Assembly: GCA_023078685.1 (NCBI GenBank)
Contig: JALGAS010000002.1
Coordinates: 2,418,001 to 2,482,000, forward strand
Source of the DNA: Neopestalotiopsis rosae
Taxonomy: Eukaryota; Ascomycota; Sordariomycetes; Amphisphaeriales; Sporocadaceae
DNA: 64,000 nucleotides
Direction: 5' to 3'
Under the pieces are notes generated by a model. That model worked only from the letters and a program-made list of their open reading frames with translations. It was not told where the DNA came from and made no database searches. The translations under genes were made by a program, and so were the position numbers. Shown one piece after another: positions 22,610 to 32,995 of this stretch (the first letter of the stretch is position 1; each line of letters begins with the position of its first letter).

Positions 22610-24685
22610 GTTGCTGAATCGAAAGCAGCGAAGGCCAAAAGAGTGTAGACGACTTAACAGTAGAGAGTGTGAGACTGCTGGGACAATGCATGTATGAAGA
22701 ACAACGGAGCAGAAACGCCTCCTAATCTTTTAAATCTATATCATCTTGGCCTAAGAGGCTTATGACGATCTCCGTCGACTATAAACGCCACCAAATCCGG
22801 AGCATGAGTGCTAAGGAAACCACTGTATTTGGTGTTCAGAGATCATGATAGCGCTGCAACAGCTGGCATTTCTAGCGCAGCCAGACGCTAGACGGGCCCT
22901 GTTGGCTAACACCCGTGGGGCAAGGTACTTACACCTAGCGCCAAGCGAGCAACTCAGGGGCGCTGTTAGGCATGTCAGGTAATTTGGACGGCGGGACTAT
23001 TGAACAGCAGCCGAATGCTAGGTAGGCTGAGAAAGCTTATTCACAACTTTGAAAGCAAGCTTATTTCCCGTGGAGTCTAGACATCTCTGAGCCAGTGACA
23101 ATCCAAAGCGTCCTCATTGCAGGTAATGGATCGCTATCCACAAACTTCCATCGCCTTACCAGGCTACACTTGATCACTCTCATCCCTCTTTTTCGTCATC
23201 ATCACTCGTTTCTGGGATCCCTCGCCGCTGGCTACCATTATTACTGCGTGCCGAACCTCGATGGGTGACAACGCCTCAGCCCCTATCTAAACTCAGTGGC
23301 TGGATGAACTCCGAGAGTTACTGGAGCAGGCCTCTACTCGGACGTCATTTATCATGGTGCCACCGTCGCCTGGCATTATGGAGTTTGCTATACCTCCAAT
23401 GCCTTCTAGCCTCCCACCACCTCCTCCCCTCTTCCCCGACACGAATCAAGTCAAGGTGAAACCGTCTTGGGCAAGAAGTCTCTCTCTACCATATAGCAGC
23501 TCAGTTTTGAGTTTCTTTTATGGTGTGGACTTCGCCGCTGCTCTGCATCTTTGGTCCTTGACCTCGAATCAGTCTGCATCGCTATTGGGTGAACAGAATA
23601 TGGCTGACGAGCGGCCCCCTTAGTGACTTTTATCAATCTGTCTATTGAGCGGACGGTGTCACTGTTTATATCATTCAAGCTAACAGAGCTCAAGCCTTTG
23701 CCTGTCGAGACAAACCTTCATCTCTGCTTCTTAGGCCATTTGAACTTTCAGATTGAAGCACGGGCCTTGTATTTGACGAATTCTAACGCAGTTGATCAGT
23801 CCGGCGGCCAAGCATCACGAAACCCAATCACTAAAGGAGCAAAACTAGTGCCCCAACTCTTCTGGCGCAGGGTGATCTTCTTCATTTCATGTGCAAGGAC
23901 AATGCTTAAAAGCCGAGGACAATCTTTAAACTAAAAGCTATGCTCGGTGAGGAACGCCAGTTCTAGATGAACAACATGGGACCTCCCGCTCAGTCAGTAT
24001 CGGCTACGTCTGCAACTCCGGCTGATGACAAGACATGTGGAATCTGGAATATGACAGGTCTAATTCGTGTTCATGAACAGCCCGCGTCCCGAAGGGATGA
24101 AGAGAACAGGGACGAACATTAGCAATCTCATTCTGTCGTCTTCCTTGCCGCCATAGCTGCCGCGCCTTTACAAGCATGATATGAGCGGATTTCGAAAAAT
24201 ACCTTGTGGTATTCAACGTTGGGCGGCACATCCAGGTTTAGGCCCGCAGAGACATCAATGGCAGAAGAACCTGTGCCGGCGAAAATCGCAGGCTTATTGC
24301 CAAATATCCGGGGAACGTGGATCTCATTATTCCACAACTTGAAGCTGGGGTCAATCCACTTATTAGTTCAAAGATCTAGATGAATACGAAAAGTAATGAT
24401 CCAGCGAATATTCCACTAAGTATAGAATTTTGAAGATCCGTGCTTACCGCTTACTCAGCGCATTGGCCATAGTGTATACTGCTGCTAGTCATGGAGATTG
24501 GCCAGTGGGTCTAGTGCAGAGTCAAGAACTAGGTTAGCGGAACAGCTTGACCTACTTTTGTCCGCAAAGCCGCTTACTCATCGACATACCATCCCCTACT
24601 TGGGACACCATCTATGGGGTGTGCGATCCCTCTTGTCTCTCGAAATCCAACTGCTTGCCCACATCTATGCATACACGCATGAACA
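22610..24685. other. intergenic, 2.1 kb, with a possible gene remnant
   Basis: Mostly featureless. A minus-strand frame at about 24130-24364 reads like protein (WIDPSFKLWNNEIHVPRIFG, then AIFAGTGSSAIDVSAGLNLD) but has no start or splice context, and it may be a gene relic. I cannot name its family. Confidence 0.3.
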
Positions 24686-26830
24686 ATGTCTGCGCCAGTC
24701 GCTCGAAAGAGGCGTTCGTGCGATGCTTGTTACCGCCGCAAGGTTTGTGAGACTTGCTTGTGACGCCCCGGACTCATACCCTAGAATGAGGATTGACAAG
24801 GAACAAGATACGATGCGACGGCGGAATCCCCGTTTGCGATTGGTGTAAACACCAGCGATTGACATGTACCATGAATGGCCAGGCACGGATGTTCCTGAAT
24901 CGCCCTGCTCAATCGTATGCGGCCCCATTGCTCTGATTTGCTGTAATGTCACTGCGATGAAGCTAAGTTCGTGTTACAGGAAAGCGCAACTGCCTCCGCA
25001 GGGACTCAGCAATGCCGAGCCGTTACCGCAGAAAGACCCGATGATGTTTACATGGCAGTCCGGCCCGCCTTTCGCAGCCATGCTCCGACCATTGACGACT
25101 TCCTCGCATTCGTGCGATAGCCAGACGTCGTCTAGCAATGGCAGTGCATATACTCCATATCCGGACACATCGACTCTGGAACGCAAGCGTGAGTTCTATT
25201 TTGCGGGCCTGTTATTGGGTGAAGTTTGTACGCACAGCGGCCTGCCCGACTTCTCTCCTCATGGCATTCGCTGGATCCAACAGCAAACCGGAGAAATTCC
25301 TCTATTTGCACATTATCCAAGCCGCGATGACGGTCCCCCAAATAGTATGGCCTTGAGCCAGCCTACAGACATCAATCTGCCACCAAAGAAAAGCGTAGAG
25401 GCATATTTCTCAATGTTTTGCAAGACTTCGGTATCAATGGTCTTTCCTTGTGTAGATCCAATCTTGTTTTGGCAAACCATTGGTCTTGCTTATGGTGAGT
25501 TGCCAGGTGCTTGGCTACAAATCCTGAGTGCAAAGGCATGTGTCCTGTCCTTTGTCTCGCTCATGATCCTTGCCTTTGGTAAATGGGACGCGGACTTGAT
25601 GGATTGCAGCGACTATTCGGCCAAGGTACAAATTCTATTACCTCAACTCTTTGGCGATGTCTCAATGACAACGATGCAGGCCATATGCATCCAGGTGTGT
25701 AATTCGAATGATGATCAAATTTATTTGGTAACTGACGAACATAGTCCATCTATCATCTTTGGACAGGTAGCCTGCAAACTTCTTCGACCCTCCTATCAAT
25801 GGCGTGTAGAATCATGTTCACGTTTAAAGCCCACTTTCAGCCCACTATTGAAATTCCTGACCCTACAGGTGAAAGACGGAGCATATCACAACCAAATTAC
25901 TACCTGCGGAGATACTTTTGGATGCTCTACCTCATGGACAAGGAACTTGCACTCCGAACCGGTCTCCCTGCTTGCATCGACGATGACTTATGCAACCTCG
26001 ATCTTCCCCCAGAAAATACCACTCCGATCAACAAAGAACTGTCAGCCTCCGGGCCCAACAACAAGAGCCCGTCCATCAACATTCACCTGAGCTTGATTGT
26101 CATCAAGTCAAAAGCGCTCAAACAACTGTCACTAGAAGTCTCACCCCAAAAGAGCAATGCCGAGCTCATCAAATGCATCCGCGAGCTCGACGAAGAACTC
26201 GAGACGTGGCGACTCTCCATTACGGAGCGCTACCGGCCCTCGCTCTCGCGTAGCGCCAGTCATGACCTGGCAGTCGAGGATCCCGTGCTCCGGATGGGGT
26301 GCATGATCGTCAATCTGGAGTATCGCCATCTCGTCGCCTACATACACCAGGCGACGCAGCGATGTCCGCGCAAGACGGCCGGGGAGTATCAACCGACAGA
26401 TGCCGAGACGCAGGCCATTTACTCGAGTCAATCGCTGGCAGTGGAAGCTAGCCGGTCGACGCTGATGTATCTAAGTGCCATCATACCAGCCTTGATTGGG
26501 GAGCCGTTTTGGTAGGGACTTAACCCAGCGCTATCTTAGAGTTGGATGCTAATCTGTGGGTACAGGATGGTCTTGGTATATTCAATGACGGCCATACTGA
26601 CGCTGTTCTGCAATATCCTGCTGAGTCCAGATGCCCAACATGCCCAGGACGATTTGGTGTTGCTTGAAAACATTCCTGAGCTCATACGGAGCATTCACAT
26701 GCGGCAGACTACCGCAAAAGCGGTGGAATTTAAGCAGCGCAGTGGGGATATGCTGGCAGAGATGGCGAGGCTCGGGATTCTGGCGATAAAGAGGCAGAGA
26801 TGTTCGCAAGGACTATATGCCGGAGCGTAG
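24686..26830 (+). CDS. Zn2Cys6 transcription factor with fungal-specific regulatory domain, 636 aa
   Basis: Nuclear regulator. Exons 24686-24742, 24808-24914, 24980-25694, 25745-26511, 26566-26830 sum to 637 codons with matching phases. The zinc cluster is at the extreme N-terminus. RRSCDACYRRK is spliced to IRCDGGIPVCDWCKHQRLTC, giving Cys12, 15, 22, 29, 32 and 39 in the C-x2-C-x6-C-x6-C-x2-C-x6-C pattern, with a basic patch before it. The middle-homology region follows: SVEAYFSMFCKTSVSMVFPC, then SIYHLWTGSLQTSSTLLSMA, then YYLRRYFWMLYLMDKELALR, the fungal_trans signature. The target genes cannot be read from the sequence. The nearest structural genes are the PAN-domain protein upstream and the NLR-like gene downstream, with no pathway link. 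Intron 2 interrupts the linker after the zinc cluster. Confidence 0.9.
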
Positions 26831-28230
26831 GGCATGTGACGTAGCAGTTTATAAGTTGAGTATCAACAATCCTTGGGCTCAGAAAGGACTCAATGCTGTG
26901 GTTTTGGTCGCTTCCGATCTCGATAGCGTACCAAGTAATACTGGTGGCGGGATACTAGGCCCTGTCTGTGACCACGGCACCTAAGATATTAGGTGCTACG
27001 ACATTTCTAGCAAGCAATGATTTACTGGCAACGATAGGCAAATTGCGACGACACACCACTGCAGTTTCGTCTACGGTCGGTGAGATTTATCCGAGAGATG
27101 TCCCGCAATTGTTTGAGCCATGAAGGTGGTCTTCAATCCAGCTCTGGGGTAAGCAAGAGGTAAAAGCTGTAGAAGGTACCTAAGGTAGACAGAAGAACCC
27201 TATATTAATTTGTTAGGGAGGGGCACGACCTACAGCTCACCCGATAGGTTAGTGCGCGGTGTTCTTTTTCTTCCCCAACATTTGGCTCACACAGGGTAGA
27301 AAACACTTCACAGTCAATCATGCGATCATCAGCCATCTCCGTTGTCTCTTTGGAAATGGATAGGGAAAAATGTTCGCAAGCGGGTAATTAGCGACGACAT
27401 AGTATGTTACCTAACAGGCGACCTGCACGATAAGCCTGGCCCTGAGGACTGCAGCGAATTGGATTACAGCCCCTGCACTTTCGAGGCATAGGTCGATGTT
27501 CGACAGAGGCGCAGCCGCAATCAGCCAATAACGGCACCAACCTGCTCGTCCAGAGAGTGCCTACCTGGTAAAAAGCACCATTGAGGCATCCGGCAGTGAA
27601 CGTACGCCCGCCGAATATTCGAAACCAGAAGGGGTCGATTTGGCTTTTCAGCCTGCGCAAGGCATACTCCTGCATTGACAGCGCGATGCCAGAGCCAGCA
27701 GCCTCAAGTGCCTTTGTCACGATCGGCTTTTCGCGACAGTTGGCCTCAAAGGTAATTGATATAATTTATTTTGTATTGCATTCTTCGAGTAGGTGCTTGC
27801 ACCAATAATCAATCCGGCGAGAATAAAAATCATAGGCGTCGTAGCAGTACCATCTGCCGTGTCACTCATCATTTTCTTTGCAGCCTTATGGTTTACGTCG
27901 GCGTCAAACGCTGATTAATTTTACTTTGACTTTTATAAAGGATCATCGCCATGTACGAATCTTGGGATGTCAACTTGATTGCAGGGGTGCTTCTGTCCAT
28001 GGGAGGAGTGTGGACGACTTGGGGGCTTGGCGCTGCCCGTAAGCGATGCCGCCCTCGAATAGTGGGCGCAAAAACCTCGGCAGCTCAGCCTCATTGAAGA
28101 TGTTTGCCCAAGGAAACATCAGATTTCTGACCGTCAGCGAAGACTGCCATCAAATGCGAGGGCATCGTACACGCCGACATCGCGACGCAGATGGGAGGAT
28201 CGCGTGGATTGCAGCTGTCTCGCATCCATC
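26831..28230. other. intergenic, 1.4 kb, with possible coding remnant on minus strand
   Basis: A minus-strand stretch at about 27590-27750 translates to a protein-like piece (VTKALEAAGSGIALSMQEYA, then QIDPFWFRIFGG) and a hydrophobic start-like piece (TPMIFILAGLIIGAS) lies just upstream. I could not join them with consensus splice sites or find an end, so this may be a decayed membrane-protein gene. The rest shows nothing. Confidence 0.3.
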
Positions 28231-31200
28231 ATGTCTTCTTCTATGATTGCCAAAGCGGCTGCCCTGAAGCCTGAAATTCGTCTTGCGCAGTCTGTTTCCG
28301 AGTTTGAAGCCAGTCTTTCCGATGAGCATAAGGCGACGTTTCGATCTTATCGATCACAGTCCCTAAACACACCCCTGGATCCTTCAGATGTGATGCGATT
28401 AACGGCCGAGATTGATCGTCGTGCTGTTCAGCAAAATGGCGGTGGGCAGTGTTTTGGCCCGCGCTTGACTAATATCCTCCAAGCTGTTCAACAATATGCG
28501 GCACTTGGGGACGTCATTATAGGTGGTTCCCAAAATATTGTCGCCTGTGGAATCTGGTCATTACTTCGTCTGACTTTGCTGGTTCGTTCACGGTCATCTC
28601 ATTGTTGGAACTTGGCTGACTGTTTCCAGGCGCTAGTCTCCTTCTCTTCGTACATGGAGAAGCTTTCCAGGTTGTTGATGGTGGCTGGTCGAAAAGCTCC
28701 CCGCTATGAGCAAATGGCTTTGCTGTATCCCAGGTCTTCAGACTTGCAGTCAAGTCTCTCCGAATACTTCATAGTAGTTGTCCAACTGTGCCGCCAGCTT
28801 TACAAGGCAACACAGAAGACGACATTTGGCTCGTATTTCTCCTTCCTGAGCGATCTCGACCTGAAAGAGCACGAAACAAGTCTACAACTATGGGCGGATT
28901 GCATAAAGGATGAGGTGACGTTGTTGACTGCCCGAAAGATTACCGAACAGAGCAACTTTTTAGGTGTGCTTTCGAAGAATTCCGATTATCAGACACATCG
29001 CCAGAGACTTCGGACCCGTCTTCGTATACTGGAAGCATGCTCAACATACGATCATCAAACGACTTGGAAGGAGATCCGAAAATCTGGAACCTCGACTCTC
29101 CTCACTCTACTCGATCAATATCCTGAATGGAAGGCCGAAACAGCATCTAGCACATTTCTGTGCACCGGCAAACTAGGGTTTGGGAAATCTGTCCTTTTAG
29201 CCAACATGGTCGACGACCTCAATCTCAGTACCAAACCCGCAGGAACTGCAGTGACGTATTTCTTCTGCCGACACGACATCCAGGACAGCCTGAGAGCCCG
29301 AACAATTATTGGTTCCATAGCTCGACAACTGATTGACACAAATTTGAGCCAACTGCCAGATGAGTTTCCGGGTACCACTAGTGCCTCGGACCTCGAGAGT
29401 TTGCTTGAACTCATCTTACCCATTATCACAAAGACCACGGGCGCCTTTATTGTCCTCGATGGTTTGGATGAATGCGATGATGATGATAGGGAAGCCACTC
29501 TCAGGTGCCTGGGACAGCTTCAGAAAACATTTCCTCTCAAGGTTTGCTGTTCCTTCAGGTCAGATATGCATCTCAGAGCGGCACAGGAAGCTGCGGATAT
29601 TCTCATCTCCAGCAACGTCATTCATCTTCCCGAGGACAACCCCGATATTTCCTCGTTCATCGCCGCAGAGCTGCGAAGATGCATTCAATCTAATCGCCTG
29701 TGCATCGGAGATGCATCGCTGATTGCTGACATACAGCACGCACTTGTACATCGTGCTCAAGGCATGTTCTTATGGGTGATTTTGCAGATTGCATCACTAT
29801 GTACCGCACAATCAGATGAAGAAATCAGGGACGCTCTGGAAGATCTCCCAAAAGGGCTGTCGGAGACCTTTTCCCGGATCTTGAAAAAGTGTCGGGGCAC
29901 AGGCGAGAAGTACCAAAAATTGATACTCCAACTTTGCGTAGCCGCTCGGCGACCCCTTACGACGGAAGAGTTGCGGGAGGCATTGAGCGTTGCACCATAC
30001 AACATCGAGTGGAATCCAGCGCGACTGATCAACAACATCTTTGCAGTTCTGGCATGTTGTGGGAGTTTAATCACAGTTGACGAAGAACATTTGACGGTGC
30101 GACTCTTGCACCATAGCGTCAAGCAGTACCTTCTTGGAGATTTCGATCCTTTGGACGAACCAATCATGACTTTGGAGGACGCGGACAAGTCAATGGGGGA
30201 AGCCATCATTACCTATTTGAACTACGACGAGTTCGAAAACGCCATGTCCAAAACAGTCTTCCAGGAAATACCAGCGCAAGAAATTCCATCCAGTGTCGCC
30301 AAGTCGGTGCTGCGTCATTCCAGTCCTGTGGGACAAGTAGCATTGAAATGGTTCCAGCGTCGACGATCTTATCAGCACGACTTGAGGGACGCTCTCATTC
30401 CTAAAAGAGAGAGGACCACTGAGAATATCAAGTTCGACTTCCACCATTACGCCAAAACTTTCTGGTTGTGCCACGTTCAGTGGTCCCTTTACAAAGGTTC
30501 AAAGGCCGTGTCCTTGCTACTGAGGCTACTGAAGAAGAGCAGAATCAATATCAATGACACGGATGAGCAGGGTAAGACCTTGTTGTGGAAAGCGGTAGGG
30601 TTGCTCAGTGCAGAAGCTGTTCAAAGCTTGATAAACTACGGTGCCAACACTAAAGTGCTGGGCGAAAATGGCTTCACAATATTACATTTGTCAGTCACTC
30701 GAGGTTGCGATCAAGAAACAATAGAGATCTTGCTTGCCAGAGGAGCTGAAATAGAAGCCATGGATGCCAACGGCAGGACGGCGGTCTTGTTAGCGGCTGA
30801 GGGTGGCTTCGGAACTATCATAGCCTATCTACTCGATAAAGGCGCCAACATTGAGGCAAAGGATAACGAGGGCTTAACACCATGGTTGCTAGCAGCTCAG
30901 GCAGGGCAAATCCATACTCTCCTGTTACTGCGCCAACGTGGTGCCAATACCGAAGCTATGAACTTCTGTCGAAGAACAGCAGTTTCATTGGCGGCCCTTG
31001 GGAACCAGCTCACTCTTATGAGGTTTCTACTGGCCAATTATGCCGACTGTGAAGCAAAAGATGATCGTGGGGCGACGCCTTTACACCAAGCTGCTGAGGG
31101 AGGGCATATCTCTGCCTTGGCCTTGCTACTCAACTACGGCGCCAATATCAACGCATGCAATGAAGACAATGCGACACCACTAATAATAGCAGCTAAAGCC

Positions 31201-32235
31201 GGGCACGTCTCTTCTCTACGTTTCTTGCTCGATCGTGGTGCTCTCATTGAAGCGAAAGATAAGAAGCAATGGACGGCATTACTTTGGGCAGCCTTCAATG
31301 GACACGACGATATTGTCCGCAGCCTTCTGCAGAAAAAGGCGAATATTGAATCAAAAGACGGAGACCGTTGGACCTCGTTGCTACTAGCTACCTCTCAAGG
31401 CCACAAATCCATCGTTCAGGCCTTGATCGTACATGGTGTCGATGTTGCAGCCTTGACAGGGGATGGACGGTCATCAGTTCAGCTTGCCACTTCTCAAGGC
31501 TACAGGGATATCAAAGAAATCCTGCTTCGATACCACGCTCTTCTCGGAGTCAAGACAAAACTAGATGTCGTACAGACACATGAAAGGGAAACGGAAAACG
31601 ATGGAAGATCTGAGAATGCTGAAGCGTGTACAGATTCGGAACATGACACTGCATTACTTCTGCGAGCGGCAGCTGACGGGCACATTTCGGTGGTGAAAGC
31701 TTTGCTGAATCAGGGTATGGATAATGCCAACGCCAGAACTTCGGTTGGTAAAACGGCACTACACTTATCAGCAGAACAAGGGCATCCAGAAATTGTCCAG
31801 TTGTTGTTAAAAAATGGTGCGAACGTTAGTGAGAGGATGACGGATGGCAGAACACCGTTACACTTATCAGCAGAACAAGGGCATCAAGAAGTGGTGCAAT
31901 TGTTGTTAGACAATGATGCAAACGTAGGTGAGAGGATGGCGGATGGCAGAACACCGTTACACTTATCAGCAGAACAAGGGCATCAAGAAGTGGTGCAATT
32001 GTTGTTAAACTATGGTGCAAACGTAGGTGAGAGGATGACGGATGGCAGAACACCATTGCACTTATCAGCGGGACAAGGGTACCTCCAGGTTGTGAAATGT
32101 TTGCTTAGTTCGGGCGCTGTTCTTGATCTCAAGTCTTTTGAGGGCAGATCAGCGGTACTATTCGCACTTGAAGGAGGACACTTTGACCTCGTTCGGTACC
32201 TGCTTCCGTTTAGTGCCACGCTAGCTACACGTTAG
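28231..32235 (+). CDS. NACHT-ankyrin NLR-like (STAND) protein, up to 1334 aa
   Basis: Fungal STAND receptor of the type linked to non-self recognition and programmed cell death. The start MSSSMIAKAAALKPEIRLAQ is chosen over a Met 9 codons upstream because it fits family N-termini. An N-terminal helical domain of about 280 residues (FGPRLTNILQAVQQYAALGD, then SFSSYMEKLSRLL) is the DUF7708-like module. The NACHT NTPase has Walker A GKLGFGKS (residues 313-320) and Walker B FIVLDGLDECDD (Asp410, Asp413). A helical region with PLTTEELREALSVA follows. About 15-16 ankyrin repeats run from residue ~775 to the end, with a charged linker near residues 1110-1140 before the last group. A 48-nt GTTCGT..TTTCCAG segment (28582-28629) looks like an intron: removing it restores the expected LTLLALVSFSSYMEK, and it has no stop. 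Spliced length would be 1318 aa. Confidence 0.92.
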   Translation: MSSSMIAKAAALKPEIRLAQSVSEFEASLSDEHKATFRSYRSQSLNTPLDPSDVMRLTAEIDRRAVQQNGGGQCFGPRLTNILQAVQQYAALGDVIIGGSQNIVACGIWSLLRLTLLVRSRSSHCWNLADCFQALVSFSSYMEKLSRLLMVAGRKAPRYEQMALLYPRSSDLQSSLSEYFIVVVQLCRQLYKATQKTTFGSYFSFLSDLDLKEHETSLQLWADCIKDEVTLLTARKITEQSNFLGVLSKNSDYQTHRQRLRTRLRILEACSTYDHQTTWKEIRKSGTSTLLTLLDQYPEWKAETASSTFLCTGKLGFGKSVLLANMVDDLNLSTKPAGTAVTYFFCRHDIQDSLRARTIIGSIARQLIDTNLSQLPDEFPGTTSASDLESLLELILPIITKTTGAFIVLDGLDECDDDDREATLRCLGQLQKTFPLKVCCSFRSDMHLRAAQEAADILISSNVIHLPEDNPDISSFIAAELRRCIQSNRLCIGDASLIADIQHALVHRAQGMFLWVILQIASLCTAQSDEEIRDALEDLPKGLSETFSRILKKCRGTGEKYQKLILQLCVAARRPLTTEELREALSVAPYNIEWNPARLINNIFAVLACCGSLITVDEEHLTVRLLHHSVKQYLLGDFDPLDEPIMTLEDADKSMGEAIITYLNYDEFENAMSKTVFQEIPAQEIPSSVAKSVLRHSSPVGQVALKWFQRRRSYQHDLRDALIPKRERTTENIKFDFHHYAKTFWLCHVQWSLYKGSKAVSLLLRLLKKSRININDTDEQGKTLLWKAVGLLSAEAVQSLINYGANTKVLGENGFTILHLSVTRGCDQETIEILLARGAEIEAMDANGRTAVLLAAEGGFGTIIAYLLDKGANIEAKDNEGLTPWLLAAQAGQIHTLLLLRQRGANTEAMNFCRRTAVSLAALGNQLTLMRFLLANYADCEAKDDRGATPLHQAAEGGHISALALLLNYGANINACNEDNATPLIIAAKAGHVSSLRFLLDRGALIEAKDKKQWTALLWAAFNGHDDIVRSLLQKKANIESKDGDRWTSLLLATSQGHKSIVQALIVHGVDVAALTGDGRSSVQLATSQGYRDIKEILLRYHALLGVKTKLDVVQTHERETENDGRSENAEACTDSEHDTALLLRAAADGHISVVKALLNQGMDNANARTSVGKTALHLSAEQGHPEIVQLLLKNGANVSERMTDGRTPLHLSAEQGHQEVVQLLLDNDANVGERMADGRTPLHLSAEQGHQEVVQLLLNYGANVGERMTDGRTPLHLSAGQGYLQVVKCLLSSGAVLDLKSFEGRSAVLFALEGGHFDLVRYLLPFSATLATR
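31753..32049 (+). repeat. three tandem 99-bp ankyrin units, two nearly identical
   Basis: Units at 31753-31851, 31852-31950 and 31951-32049, each coding for one 33-residue ankyrin repeat. Units 2 and 3 differ at only four of 99 bases by my count. The differences change DND to NYG in the loop before Ala-Asn, and one Ala to Thr. Unit 1 is more diverged, and a fourth partial match starts at 32050. Upstream repeats of the same gene are far less alike. Confidence 0.9.
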
Positions 32236-32995
32236 TTACACGTGAAAACAACTTGAAGAACTGCATCGCTCATCTATTGGCAATACCCGTATCCACTTGA
32301 CTAGAGCAGCCATAGGACTACTCCGTGTTCAATATCTCTGTGTCTCAATGTCACTATGTGATCAAAAGAAAAAATTCAAAGACCGGAAGAAATGATAATG
32401 CAATAACGGCAACAGCTTGAGCGCAGTTTTGTTTTATTCGCATAAAGTCGTACGAGATCCGTGGTATCGCCAGATACACGAATCATATATGCGACTCCCT
32501 TGCATAGCGTCCAAGAATAGCATGGGGTATAGAAGATAGATTGAAATATGAGAATTTGACTACAATCGTACACAAGTATCCTTCAATCATGATAGTTTTG
32601 GAGCACAGTTATTCCACCATTGTCATGCGAGACACTACATGCCTGCGGGTGATTCAACTCGTAAATGAGGTCGTGAATCTTTTCCGAGGACTGTGAAGTG
32701 TTCGTTCTCTGTGAGGGCTACCTATTCGAGTGCTCCCGTAAAGTTTTCATCCCCGACTGAATCGGAAGTAAACTTCATCGCCGATATCAAATGTGTCTGG
32801 GTTCTCGTGTCTTGTCGTGGCGTATTTTGCCACGTCGGCTGCGGAATCCATAGCGCCTGTAGCTTCCATCTGACGAATCTTGCGCATCGCATCGTAATTA
32901 CACATATTGAAGTACAGCAATAAGACTTTCAGCTCAACCCTACTTCTCTCTTTGTCAAGAGGATTCAATGAATTGAATTGCTACGAACTAACCAA
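32236..32995. other. intergenic, 760 bp, convergent 3' ends
   Basis: Lies between the 3' ends of the NLR-like gene and the first rhamnosidase gene. AT-rich, with no coding signal. Confidence 0.45.
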
